The notes under the pieces: model-generated
Told to the model about the DNA's origin: nothing
Database searches by the model: none
The model's input: the letters and a program-made list of their open reading frames with translations, nothing else
Translations under genes and position numbers: made by a program
Origin: JAXDLW01 sp046262515
GTDB taxonomy: Bacteria > Chloroflexota > Dormibacteria > DASZGP01
DNA: 45,753 nt
Direction: 5' to 3'
NCBI GenBank assembly: GCA_046262515.1
Contig: JBHEMP010000100.1
Location: 1-45,753, forward strand
In this document: positions 9,022 to 18,136 of the stretch, piece after piece
How positions within the stretch are numbered: position 1 is the first letter of the stretch
Layout of the letters: each line of letters begins with the position of its first letter

Positions 9022-9408
9022 ATGACGGTGCGTGTGCTCGTGGTTGACGACCAGGCACCCTTCCGCGCCGCGGCGGCAGCGGTGGTCGAGATGACAGACG
9101 ACTTTGACCTGATCGGCGAGGTCGAGACCGGCGAGGCGGCCGTGAGCGCCGCGCGCGAGTTGCGCCCGGACCTGGTGCTCATGGACGTCAACCTGCCCGG
9201 CATCAACGGGCTTGAGGCCACCCGCCAGATCCTCGCGGAGGCCGCCGGCGGCGGGGCCCCGGTAGTCGTCCTGGTGCTGTCGACGTACGAGGCCGCCGAG
9301 TACGCCCCCCGTGCCGCGGAGGCGGGAGCGGCCAGCTACATCCCGAAGTCCGAGTTCAGCCCGGATCGCCTGGCCGACGCCTGGGAAGCCGCGCGCCCTG
9401 TAGCCTGA
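9022..9408 (+). CDS. Stand-alone receiver-domain protein
   Basis: 128 residues made of a single receiver domain with no output domain. It has acidic VVDD (7-10), phospho-acceptor D55 in LVLMDVNLPG, a Ser/Thr in VLSTY and Lys in YIPKSE. Receiver-only proteins commonly act as phosphate shuttles or sinks, or bind a partner directly. Given three histidine kinases immediately downstream on the opposite strand, a phosphate-distribution role is plausible but inferred. It diverges from the LuxR-type regulator across 80 bp and converges on the last kinase gene with 12 bp between stops. Confidence 0.9.
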   Translation: MTVRVLVVDDQAPFRAAAAAVVEMTDDFDLIGEVETGEAAVSAARELRPDLVLMDVNLPGINGLEATRQILAEAAGGGAPVVVLVLSTYEAAEYAPRAAEAGAASYIPKSEFSPDRLADAWEAARPVA

Positions 9409-9420
9409 CGACAGCGACCC

Positions 9421-11619
9421 TCACGCCGTCACCGCGATCCCGACGCCTGTCGCGATGCCTTCCGAAATCGTCGCCAGCGCCGGCGCCACCGGGAGTTGGC
9501 CGCCAACGCGGGTACCGCCGCCGGGCCGCGAGTCAACGGCAAGACTTCCGCCGATAGCGTCAAGACGGTCCTCGATGTTCTGCAGGCCGCTTCCCCTGGC
9601 AACAACCGCCGAGTCGAACCCGACACCGTCATCGGCAACCTCGAAGAGCAGGCTTTCGGCCGTGCCTGTAAGGGTGATGGTCGCCGACCCGGCCCTGGCG
9701 TACTTCTGGATGTTCTGGAGAGCCTCGAGACACGAGAAGTAGACCGCTGACTCGATGTCCTGCGGGTAGCGGCCGACGTCGGTGGCGATAACCTCGACAG
9801 GAACTACAGCCTTACGGGCCTGGGCGGACAGGGCGGCCACGAGGCCCTGGTCCGCAAGCAGGGGTGGGTAGATTCCGCGGGCAAGGTCTCGCAGCGTCTC
9901 CAGCGCCTCGTCGGCGTCCTTCTTCAACTCCCCGACCAGCAGGCTGGTTCGTTCGGGACCCTTGCCGGCCACCGTCTCAGCCAATCCGAGCTTCACCTTC
10001 AGCGCGACCAGGTTCTGCTGCGCGCCGTCATGGAGGTTGCGCTCCAGCCGTCGACGCTCCTGGTCCTGTGCCGCCACCAGGCGCTGGCGCGAACCGCGGA
10101 GGTCCACAAGGCGCGCCTGGAGGTCGGCGGTGAGCCCCACGTTGCGCAGCACCAGGCCGGCCTGCTGGGCGAGGTCGCCGAGCAACTTCTCTTCGATAGG
10201 CGTCAGGGACTCACCCTGGCGTTTGCGAATGCTCAACGCTCCCAGCAGGTCGCCCTGGTGGCGAACCGGCACCGCGACGTCGGCCTCCGGTAGAGGCGGA
10301 AGGTCCTGTCCCACCATGGGGAGCACCGGGCCCGGACCTTCGCCCGGTGGCTGCGGCCAGCCCGCGGACGGGCGGAGCCCCGCGCCACCGCGAACCCACA
10401 CGGTAGCCTGCTGCGCCCCCGTGCCCTCTCCGAGCACCCGGGCCATCCGCACCAGCAGGTCATCTGCCCCCAGGGACCCCGCGACCCGCTGGGAGAACAC
10501 GGACAGGACCTCGTACGGCGTCGCCCGCTTCCCGTAGACCAGGCGGTTGGCGACCCGCTGGAGGCGCTCCCGAACCGGTTGGAAGGCGACCGCGACCACC
10601 GCGGTGGCGATGATTGAGAGGACGGGGTTGGGCTTGCCACCACTGCCGACCAGGCCGCCGATGCCAACCACGATGAAGACGTACACCGCGGTGATGAAGG
10701 CCGCCAGTGCGCCATAGACCAGCGTGCGGCTGATCACGATGTCAATGTCGTAGAGCCGGTAGCGCAGGATGGCGAAACCGGTGGCCAGCGGGATCGCCGA
10801 CAGGGACAGGAAGAAGGTGGCGTTGGTGATGGTGACCGACAGTGGCCCATAGGACCCCCCCGCGATCTCGGTGAAGAAGATGTGCGGCGCGAACCCGGCG
10901 AACACGACCAGGGTGCCGGCCACCGCGAACCATTTGATCTGTTGTCGGTGCAACCCGTCCGACCGCCGCGCCCGGGATACCATGGAACCCACGGAGATCC
11001 CGGCGGAGAGGAACAGGAGGGGAAAGAAGCGGCCGCTTAGGATCTCGGTCAACTCCCCGCCCCGTGTTTCCGACGCGGGCACCCCAGTCCAACGGTCCAC
11101 ATGGAGGTGGGGAGCGGTCGGGAAGCTGGAGACGGCAATCGCGGCCAGGCACCCACCCAGCGCGAGACCTATGAACAGCGCTACAGGTCGCCAGCGGCGC
11201 GACACCAGGCGACCGTTGGGGAAGAGAAGGATCACGAAGGTCAACAGCAGGCCGAGCGAGACGTAGGCGGTCCAGTAGATCGAGAACCCGAGCCGACCCG
11301 CGGTGGATGTGTAACCCACCGACGAGACGTGCAACCCGAACATGGCGCCGGCCTCGGTGAGCGTCAGGCCCACGCCGGCGCTACTGAAGAACCATCCGAT
11401 TGGGTTGTGGGTGACATGGCGCAGGAGCAGGGCACCGACCACGCCCAGTGCGGTGCCGCTGACCACCGCGGCCAGTGCCCGCGGCGCCTCGGAACTGCCC
11501 GCCGGCCCGTCCAGGACGATCAGGGTGACAATGGCCGCGGATAGCAACAGGATCGCCACGAGAAGCACCAGGCCCGCGAAGCCAACAGCTTGCCGAGCGG
11601 ATCGAACCCCCTGGGTCAC
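9421..11619 (-). CDS. Membrane sensor histidine kinase (third of three tandem paralogues)
   Basis: 732 residues. The N-terminal half has about eight hydrophobic segments (about 10-340), then the conserved linker RYRLYDIDIVISRTLVYG (about 287-303). A GAF-like domain follows (about 370-495), then a HisKA_3 dimerisation helix with phospho-acceptor H530 in ERNLHDGAQQ. The HATPase domain has N-box LEALQNIQKYA (N636), DDGVGFD and GSGLQNIEDR. The GTG start at 11619 overlaps the stop of the preceding kinase gene by 4 nt (GTGA), so translation is probably coupled. Its kinase core is closer to the first kinase of the run than to the adjacent second one. Signal sensed: unknown. Confidence 0.94.
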   Translation of the reverse strand: MTQGVRSARQAVGFAGLVLLVAILLLSAAIVTLIVLDGPAGSSEAPRALAAVVSGTALGVVGALLLRHVTHNPIGWFFSSAGVGLTLTEAGAMFGLHVSSVGYTSTAGRLGFSIYWTAYVSLGLLLTFVILLFPNGRLVSRRWRPVALFIGLALGGCLAAIAVSSFPTAPHLHVDRWTGVPASETRGGELTEILSGRFFPLLFLSAGISVGSMVSRARRSDGLHRQQIKWFAVAGTLVVFAGFAPHIFFTEIAGGSYGPLSVTITNATFFLSLSAIPLATGFAILRYRLYDIDIVISRTLVYGALAAFITAVYVFIVVGIGGLVGSGGKPNPVLSIIATAVVAVAFQPVRERLQRVANRLVYGKRATPYEVLSVFSQRVAGSLGADDLLVRMARVLGEGTGAQQATVWVRGGAGLRPSAGWPQPPGEGPGPVLPMVGQDLPPLPEADVAVPVRHQGDLLGALSIRKRQGESLTPIEEKLLGDLAQQAGLVLRNVGLTADLQARLVDLRGSRQRLVAAQDQERRRLERNLHDGAQQNLVALKVKLGLAETVAGKGPERTSLLVGELKKDADEALETLRDLARGIYPPLLADQGLVAALSAQARKAVVPVEVIATDVGRYPQDIESAVYFSCLEALQNIQKYARAGSATITLTGTAESLLFEVADDGVGFDSAVVARGSGLQNIEDRLDAIGGSLAVDSRPGGGTRVGGQLPVAPALATISEGIATGVGIAVTA

Positions 11620-13784
11620 AGCGGCGCGGGGACGGCGAGCGGGAGAGAGCCCTGGACACGCGTGCCGGTGCCCGGTGACGAGTCGATGCGGAGGGCGCCG
11701 CCAAGGGCGCTGAGGCGATCTTCGAGGTTCTGCAGGCCGCTTCCGCGGGCAGTCAAGGCCGCGTCGAAGCCGGCACCGTCATCGCGGATTTCGAAGGTCA
11801 ACTCGCCACCTCCGGACTCCGCCACCACGATCGTGGCGGCGGTCGCGCCCGCATATTTCTGCACGTTCTGGAGCGCCTCGAGCACGCAGAAGTAGACCGC
11901 CGCCTCAATCTCCTGGGAATACCTCTGGACGCCGCTCGACTCCAGCGACACCGGTAGCGTCGCCTTACGGGCCTGGGCCTCGAGCGCCGCCACCAGGCCC
12001 TTGTCCGCAAGGAGCGGAGGGTAGATCCCGCGCGCCAGGTCGCGAAGTGTCTCCAGGGCATCGTCGGTGTCGGCCTTGAGCTGGTGCAGGGTGGCCTTCG
12101 CCCGCTCGGGGTCTTTGACGGCGAGCATCTCCACCAGCCCGAGCTTCACCTTGATCGCCACCAGGTGCTGCTGGGCCCCGTCGTGGAGGTTGCGCTCGAG
12201 TCGACGGCGCTCCTCGTCCTGCGCGGCGACCAGCCGCTGACGCGAGGCGCGCAGGTCTTCCAGGCGCGCTTGCAGGTCGGCTGTGAGACCGACGTTCTGC
12301 AGTACCAGGCCCGCCTGGTGGGCGAGGTCCTCGAGGAGCTTGTCCTCGATCGGCGTAAGCGTTTCGCCACTGCGTTTGTTGATCGTCAGGGCCCCCAGGA
12401 GTTCCCCCTGGTGGCGCACCGGGACGGCGCGGTCAGCCTCGGGGATGGACGGAAGCAGCTGGCCGGCGACTTCCAGTGTCCGGGGCTCGTGGCCGCCCAG
12501 GTCGGCCGGCCAGGACGCCACGGGCCGGAGGACGTTGCCGGCGCGAAGCCACACCTCAGCCAGCCGCGCGCCCGTACCCTCCGCGAGGACCTGGGCCATG
12601 CGCCCCAGCACCTGTTCCCCGGCATAGCTCTCGGCGACGCTGGTGGAAAACTGGGCGAGCACTTCATAAGGCGTAGCCCGTTTCCCGTAGACCAACCGGT
12701 TGGCGATTCGCTCAAGACGCTCCCGGACCGGTTGGAAGGCAACCGCGACTATTGCCGTCGCGACGATGCTCAGGACAAGGTTGGGCCGTCCCCGGCTACC
12801 CACCAGCGTCCCCACCCCGACTACAATCCCCACATACACGGCGGTGATGAACGCCGCCAGGGCGCCGTAGGCCAGGGTGCGGCTGAGGACAACGTCGATG
12901 TCGTAAAGGCGATACCTGAGAATCGCCACCCCGACCGCGGCCGGGACCGACGTGAAGGCGAACAGGAAGAGGAAGCCGAAGGCCACTTCGGCCAGCGAAT
13001 TCCTGGCTGTCAAGTTCGGCGCGATCGCGCTGTACGCGAGGACCGCGACGACCAACAGGCAGGAGAACGCGAGCCACTTGAGCTGGTGGCGCTGCACGGA
13101 GTCGGCGCGCTTGATCCGCAGACCCATCGCCACCAGGGCGCCCAGGAGGCTAACGGCGAACACCAGCGAGGCGACAGCCCCGAAGGGATCACTGTTGAAA
13201 ATGTCCAGCAGGGCCTTGCCGGGACCCGGTGCGGCAAGCGCGGCGGGTCGGTGGGAGTTGAGATCCCCCAGAAGGAACAGGGGAACGCCCGCCACACCGG
13301 CCCACCACAACATCGTCCATCGCCTTCCCGGCCACCGTCCCTCGGGAAAGGCTGCCAGCAGCAGGGGAATCGCCGGGATCATCACAAAGGGCAACCACGT
13401 GCCCACCCAGTAGATCCAGTCCCCGCCCGGGAGGGAACCGGGGTGCACCCGGGTCGCCCGAACACCGTACTCCCAGAGAAGGCCCCCAACGGTAACCGCG
13501 AGGCCGACCCCGGTGAACAGCCGGCCGATGACGTTGGTCCAGAGTCGAGAAAGGACCAGCGCGCCTACCGTCGCAAAGGCGGCGCCGATGAAGGGAAAGA
13601 ACAGCCGGGGGGCGACGTCGTCGCCGCGACCCAGGGGTGTCGTGACGTCGAGGGCGAATAACGCAAGGTCGGCCACCACCGCCGCCAGGCTGATACCCCA
13701 GGCCACGGCGGCTACGGTTCCCCGGTGATCGCGCCGAGAAAAGGGGCTCGTCGTGGCCGATGGTTGCTCGCGTTTGGCTGTCAT
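11616..13784 (-). CDS. Membrane sensor histidine kinase (second of three tandem paralogues)
   Basis: 722 residues from ATG 13784, with the same layout as its neighbours: about eight membrane segments, the RYRLYDIDVVLSRTLAYG linker (about 291-308), a GAF-like region and HisKA_3 with phospho-acceptor H534 in ERNLHDGAQQ. The HATPase domain ends with GSGLQNLEDR and a Gly-rich loop (SSPGTGTRV). It differs from the flanking paralogues in the helix after the phospho-acceptor (IKVKLGLVEMLAVKDPERAK) and in its sensor region, so it may read a different ligand or regulator. It starts 25 bp after the stop of the first kinase and overlaps the third by 4 nt, consistent with one operon. Confidence 0.94.
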   Translation of the reverse strand: MTAKREQPSATTSPFSRRDHRGTVAAVAWGISLAAVVADLALFALDVTTPLGRGDDVAPRLFFPFIGAAFATVGALVLSRLWTNVIGRLFTGVGLAVTVGGLLWEYGVRATRVHPGSLPGGDWIYWVGTWLPFVMIPAIPLLLAAFPEGRWPGRRWTMLWWAGVAGVPLFLLGDLNSHRPAALAAPGPGKALLDIFNSDPFGAVASLVFAVSLLGALVAMGLRIKRADSVQRHQLKWLAFSCLLVVAVLAYSAIAPNLTARNSLAEVAFGFLFLFAFTSVPAAVGVAILRYRLYDIDVVLSRTLAYGALAAFITAVYVGIVVGVGTLVGSRGRPNLVLSIVATAIVAVAFQPVRERLERIANRLVYGKRATPYEVLAQFSTSVAESYAGEQVLGRMAQVLAEGTGARLAEVWLRAGNVLRPVASWPADLGGHEPRTLEVAGQLLPSIPEADRAVPVRHQGELLGALTINKRSGETLTPIEDKLLEDLAHQAGLVLQNVGLTADLQARLEDLRASRQRLVAAQDEERRRLERNLHDGAQQHLVAIKVKLGLVEMLAVKDPERAKATLHQLKADTDDALETLRDLARGIYPPLLADKGLVAALEAQARKATLPVSLESSGVQRYSQEIEAAVYFCVLEALQNVQKYAGATAATIVVAESGGGELTFEIRDDGAGFDAALTARGSGLQNLEDRLSALGGALRIDSSPGTGTRVQGSLPLAVPAPL

Positions 13785-13809
13785 ACCGGCATCCTGGCGG
13801 CCACAGCGG

Positions 13810-15966
13810 TCAGCCCGCCACCGTGACGAGCTCGAGGGGCAGGCGACCGCTCAGGCGAGTACCGTCGCCTGGCCGTGATTGCAGGGTGAGCGTACCGCCG
13901 ATGGCGTCGAGGCGATCCTCGATGTTCTGCAGGCCGCTGCCCCTTGCGACCCCTTCCGGGTCGAAGCCCGCACCGTCATCGGCGACTTCGAAGTCCAGGC
14001 TATCACTGGTACCCGTGAGCGTGATCGTGGCGGAGGCGGCCTGCGCGTACTTCTGGATGTTCTGGAGCGCCTCGAGGCACGAGAAGTACACCGCTGCCTC
14101 GATGTCCTGCGGGTACCGATCAATACCTGTCGCAGTGACCTCGACGGGTAGGACTGCCTTGCGGGCCTGGGCGGAGAGGGCCGCCACCAGCCCCTGGTCG
14201 GCAAGCAGGGGCGGGTAGATGCCGCGGGCGAGGTCCCGCAGTGTCTCCAGCGCCTCGTCGGCGTCCTTCTTCAACTCCCCCACCAGCAGGCTGGCGCGTT
14301 CGGGGTCCTTACCGGCCACCGTCTCGGCCAACCCGAGCTTGACCTTGAGGGCGACAAGGATCTGCTGGGCGCCGTCGTGCAGGTCGCGCTCCAGGCGACG
14401 CCGTTCATGGTCCTGCGCGGCGACGAGGCGCTGGCGGGAGCTCTTCAGATCCTCGAGCCGGGCCTGCAAATCGGCGGTGAGGCCCACGTTGCGCAGCACC
14501 AGGCCGGCCTGCCGGGCGAGGTCCTCGACTAGCTTTTCCTCAATGGGAGTCAGCACCTCGCCTGCGCGTCGAGTGAACGCAAGGATGCCCAGCAACTCGC
14601 CGTCGTGTCGCACCGGCACCGCCCTGCCCGCGTCGGGGATCTCCGGCATCAACTGGCCGGTGACCTCGATGGCGTCACCGGGATCGACTCCGCCGGCAGG
14701 CAGTGGCCACGATGCCACCCGACGAACAGCCCCACCACTCCGCAGCCAGACATCGGCGCGCTCGGCGCCCGTGGCCTCACCCAGGACCTGGGCCATGCGT
14801 TCCAGTACCTCCGCCCCGGCATAGCTGGCGGCGACTCGAGAGGAGAAGGCCGATAGCACCTCATACGGGGTGCTGCGCTTGCCATAGACGAGCCGGTTGG
14901 CGAGCCGCTGCAGGAACTCGCGCACCGGCTGGAAGGCAACTGCCACGACTGCCGTCGCCAGCACCGAGAGGGCCAGGTTGGGCCGCCCACCGCTTCCCAC
15001 CAGGGTCCCCACGCCGACGACGATTGCGACGTACACCGCGCTGATGAACGCCGCCAGCGACCCGTAGACCAGGGCGCGGCTGAGGACGATATCGATGTCG
15101 TAGAGGCGGTACTTGAGCACCGCGATGGCGGCCGCCACCGGGATAAGCGACAGTCCGACGAGGTCCACGTCCTGCAGCCACGAGAGGCGCATCCCGGCCG
15201 TCGTCGTCACCACGTTGCCGCCAAAGCCCACCAGGGTAACGGTCACCGCCGCGATCAACCACTTGAGTTGGTGGCGCACCTCCCGTGAGCCGCGGCGGTA
15301 GCGGAGGACCAGCGCGGCGACACCTGCCATTGCGCACGGAATGAACAGCAGGATCGCGCCCTGCGCGACGTCGGCAATCCGCCCGAGCGCCCCAGCGAGG
15401 CGGACCGGGTGGACCGCCGGGAGCACGTTGCTCAGGTCCTGCTTGGTGGCGAAGGCTCCGCCGAAGATCGCGATGGCCGAGATCACCAGCGTCCCCCGGA
15501 CTACCCACCTCCACCGCGGTGACAGGAGGTGCCCCGTCGGGAAGACGAGGGGGAGCAGCATTGCAACGGGCACGACGAAAGTTATCCAGGCCATCTGCTC
15601 GATCGTGCCCACGAGGTCGCCGCCCGGTACGGCCGCACGGTGTCCTACCGCATACAGGGTGAATGGTTGCAGGATCCCCCCGTCAACCAGGTTGGCGGTC
15701 ACCGCCGCCAGCAACAAAAGGCCCACGGGGTGGCCGCGGCGGCGCAGGCACACCAGCGACCCAAGAGCCAACTGGACGATAGTCCCCGCCTCCAGCAAAG
15801 CCCCACTCGCGACGCTTCCGTATGTGGAAGGCCCGGTCATACCGGTGTAGAAGGAGATTGGCAGAAGCAGGACGTCGAACGCGATGATCGCCTGGATAAG
15901 CCTCACCGGCGGTTGACGGCGCGCTGAATCCTGTCCCATTTTGCCCATTGTCCCCTGCGTGCCCAC
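13810..15966 (-). CDS. Membrane sensor histidine kinase (first of three tandem paralogues)
   Basis: 718 residues if translation starts at GTG 15966. ATG 15948 and ATG 15939 are equally reasonable, because the first 9 residues are unlike a membrane segment. About eight hydrophobic segments precede the KYRLYDIDIVLSRALVYG linker, a GAF-like domain, HisKA_3 with phospho-acceptor H530 (ERDLHDGAQQ) and a HATPase domain with DDGAGFD and GSGLQNIEDR. First gene of the kinase operon. Its promoter must lie in the 137-158 bp shared with the divergent membrane protein gene. Almost the whole stretch from LALAETVAG-like helix to the HATPase N-box matches the third kinase closely. Confidence 0.93.
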   Translation of the reverse strand: MGTQGTMGKMGQDSARRQPPVRLIQAIIAFDVLLLPISFYTGMTGPSTYGSVASGALLEAGTIVQLALGSLVCLRRRGHPVGLLLLAAVTANLVDGGILQPFTLYAVGHRAAVPGGDLVGTIEQMAWITFVVPVAMLLPLVFPTGHLLSPRWRWVVRGTLVISAIAIFGGAFATKQDLSNVLPAVHPVRLAGALGRIADVAQGAILLFIPCAMAGVAALVLRYRRGSREVRHQLKWLIAAVTVTLVGFGGNVVTTTAGMRLSWLQDVDLVGLSLIPVAAAIAVLKYRLYDIDIVLSRALVYGSLAAFISAVYVAIVVGVGTLVGSGGRPNLALSVLATAVVAVAFQPVREFLQRLANRLVYGKRSTPYEVLSAFSSRVAASYAGAEVLERMAQVLGEATGAERADVWLRSGGAVRRVASWPLPAGGVDPGDAIEVTGQLMPEIPDAGRAVPVRHDGELLGILAFTRRAGEVLTPIEEKLVEDLARQAGLVLRNVGLTADLQARLEDLKSSRQRLVAAQDHERRRLERDLHDGAQQILVALKVKLGLAETVAGKDPERASLLVGELKKDADEALETLRDLARGIYPPLLADQGLVAALSAQARKAVLPVEVTATGIDRYPQDIEAAVYFSCLEALQNIQKYAQAASATITLTGTSDSLDFEVADDGAGFDPEGVARGSGLQNIEDRLDAIGGTLTLQSRPGDGTRLSGRLPLELVTVAG

Positions 15967-16124
15967 TTCCTCACCAGAGAGCCACCCGGTCCATGTCCCG
16001 GGGGATCATGCCCCGCCGTCGGTGGTGTCAGCACCCCCAGCGACAGACCAAACCTACCGTGCTGGATAATGACATCGTTTGATGGTACATTGAGCTATGT
16101 TACGTGCGACATGAGGGCTTTACT

Positions 16125-17978
16125 TTGACAACGACCCCGCTGGGCTCAATCGTGGGCCAAACGGCGCAGCCGGCCGGCCATGTTCAGCCCTGGGAATGGC
16201 TCCTCTTCGGCGTCCCGGTGGTGGTGCTGGTGGGGATGCTCACCTACCTGCTGGCGACCGGTGAGAGCGGCCGAGGGCCCGCCATCCTGTCCCCCGTCCG
16301 CCGCCTGGCGACGTCACTGGAACGCATGACCGGAATGCCGGCGTGGGCGGCCGGCGGGATCCTGGCCGGTGAGTGGTCACTGCTACTCGCGTCGCTCGGC
16401 TTCTACTGGGACGTCGCCTGGCACATCGACTTCGGCCGCGACAAGGCCCTCTTCACTCCGCCCCACATGATGATCCTGGCGGGGCTCGCCGGGGTGTTGG
16501 GCGCGGCCGTGCTGTCTATCCTGCTGGCATCGGTGCAGCGGGCGGAGTTGCCGTGGCGCCTGGGCAATTTACGCATTCCCCGGGGCGCGCTCCCGCTGGC
16601 CGCCCTGGGGCTGTTCGCCGTGGTTGGATTCCCGCTTGACGACCTCTGGCACCGGACCTATGGCATCGACGTCACGATGTGGAGCCCCACCCACCTGATG
16701 ATGATCGGGGGCGCCTGCTTCAGCCCCCTGGCGCTCAGGCTGCTGCTGCTGGAAGCAGGGCCCGCGGTCGCCCAGACCACCTGGGGGAGGGTGCTGCGAC
16801 GAGGCCTCACTTCGGCGATCCTGGTCGCCCTCACCGCCCTGCAACTGGAGTTTGACCTCGGCGTTCCCCAGTGGCAGGCACTCTACCAGCCGGTCATGAT
16901 CATCGGCAGTTCCGCGCTGGTGATGATCGCGGCCCGGGAGAGCATGGGGCGTGGCGGGGCACTGGCGCTGTGGGTGAATTACCTGGCAATCCGGCTCTTC
17001 TGGCTCGGGCTGGTCGGCGTCGGCCTCGGGCACGTTGGGCCCCACTTCCCGCTCTACCTCGGAGTCGCCCTGCTGGTCGAGGCCACCTGGCACTTCGGTG
17101 CCCGCCTCCAGCCCGTGGCCCGCACCATGGTCGCCGGCGTCCTCATCGGGACGGTCGGCCTTGGGACCGAGTGGGCGTGGAGCCAGGTCTTCGCATGGCA
17201 CCCGTGGCGCGTGTCCCTTTTCCCGGGCATCTGGGCGGCCGTGGTGATCGCCTTCGCCGCAGGCATCCTCGGCCTTGCCATCGGTTCCATCCTTGACTTC
17301 CGCCGGCCCACCGTAGGCGCGCCCCTGGTCGCGCTGGCGGGGCTCGGGGTGGTGGCGATGATGGCGGTACCGTTCCCGCGCCACGGGTCAACCGCCAGCG
17401 CCATCCTGACCACCGCGGCGGTGGGCGAGCCCCACCAGGTGGTCGACCGGGAGGGGCGCCCCGCCGTCACCCAGGAATACAGCGTGCGCGTCGCCCTGAG
17501 GCCCGCGAAAGCGGCTGATAACGCGGACTACTTCGAGGTGATGTCGTGGCAGGGCGGCAAGGCCCGGCTGACGCGGATGGTGCCGGAGGGCAACGGCGTC
17601 TTTCATTCGGCGTCCTCCATTCCCACCGGCGGGACGTGGAAGTCGGGGCTCTTCCTGACGCGGCGGGACATCATGGACGCCCTCCCCATCTCGATGCCGT
17701 CGGATCCGGAGTATGGCGCGCCGGCGGTCACCGTCGTGCCCACCAGGACAGCGTCGTTTGTGCCCGCGGAGAAGGTCCTGATGGCCGAGAACCATACGGG
17801 GACCGAGCTGCCGCGGTTGCTCGCGACGACAGGGTTCGTCGCCGAGTTGACGGTCACTTCGGTGTTATTCCTGGTCGCCCTTGTCAGCCTGGCCCGCGGC
17901 TTCCCCGGGGAGACCCGGTCACCCGGCCGCCCGCCGGGCCGCGCCGTCAGCATGCGGACAGCAGGGGCGCCCAACTAG
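16125..17978 (+). CDS. Polytopic membrane protein with a duplicated His/Asp motif; family not recognised
   Basis: I chose TTG 16125 (617 residues) because GAGGG at 16113-16117 sits 7 nt upstream. GTG 16104 is an in-frame alternative (624 residues). Roughly twelve hydrophobic segments span residues 20-420. An extracytoplasmic domain follows (about 425-570, beta-rich and resembling FixH/YtkA-type Ig-like domains), then a last membrane helix (about 575-600). The motif D-x2-WH-x3-G-x-D-x5-P-x-H-x-M occurs twice, at residues 96-116 and 172-192, including H100/H114 and H176/H190. That looks like an internal duplication carrying possible metal or haem ligands. Divergent from the kinase operon. I cannot assign a function. 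Confidence 0.75.
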   Translation: MTTTPLGSIVGQTAQPAGHVQPWEWLLFGVPVVVLVGMLTYLLATGESGRGPAILSPVRRLATSLERMTGMPAWAAGGILAGEWSLLLASLGFYWDVAWHIDFGRDKALFTPPHMMILAGLAGVLGAAVLSILLASVQRAELPWRLGNLRIPRGALPLAALGLFAVVGFPLDDLWHRTYGIDVTMWSPTHLMMIGGACFSPLALRLLLLEAGPAVAQTTWGRVLRRGLTSAILVALTALQLEFDLGVPQWQALYQPVMIIGSSALVMIAARESMGRGGALALWVNYLAIRLFWLGLVGVGLGHVGPHFPLYLGVALLVEATWHFGARLQPVARTMVAGVLIGTVGLGTEWAWSQVFAWHPWRVSLFPGIWAAVVIAFAAGILGLAIGSILDFRRPTVGAPLVALAGLGVVAMMAVPFPRHGSTASAILTTAAVGEPHQVVDREGRPAVTQEYSVRVALRPAKAADNADYFEVMSWQGGKARLTRMVPEGNGVFHSASSIPTGGTWKSGLFLTRRDIMDALPISMPSDPEYGAPAVTVVPTRTASFVPAEKVLMAENHTGTELPRLLATTGFVAELTVTSVLFLVALVSLARGFPGETRSPGRPPGRAVSMRTAGAPN

Positions 17979-18063
17979 TCCAGCTGACGCGCCGCACAAA
18001 CGGTCACGCGCGGCCTTCCAGCGCCGGAAATGCAAGCTCGGATCGGTGGGTGCAGGTTAAAGC

Positions 18064-18095
18064 GCAAGCGCGTCGGGGGCGACCGACGCGCTTGC
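18064..18095. terminator. Candidate bidirectional terminator hairpin
   Basis: A perfect 13-bp stem (GCAAGCGCGTCGG paired with CCGACGCGCTTGC) closes a 6-nt loop in the 158-bp gap between two convergent genes. The position suits a shared terminator. No strong T-run follows on either strand, so it may work as a stem-only stop or be something else. Confidence 0.55.
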
Positions 18096-18136
18096 AAGAT
18101 TCCCGGCGCCGAGGCGGGGTACGGCGCCAGCGAGCG

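Noticed and set aside
12084..13661. 525-codon plus-strand frame opposite the second kinase
   Set aside because: Composition is Gly/Gln/Arg/Pro-rich without motifs, and the opposite strand encodes a well-supported histidine kinase.
16064..16101. Promoter boxes GATAAT and TATGTT upstream of the duplicated-motif membrane protein
   Set aside because: Neither has a convincing -35 box at proper spacing, so I did not list a promoter there.
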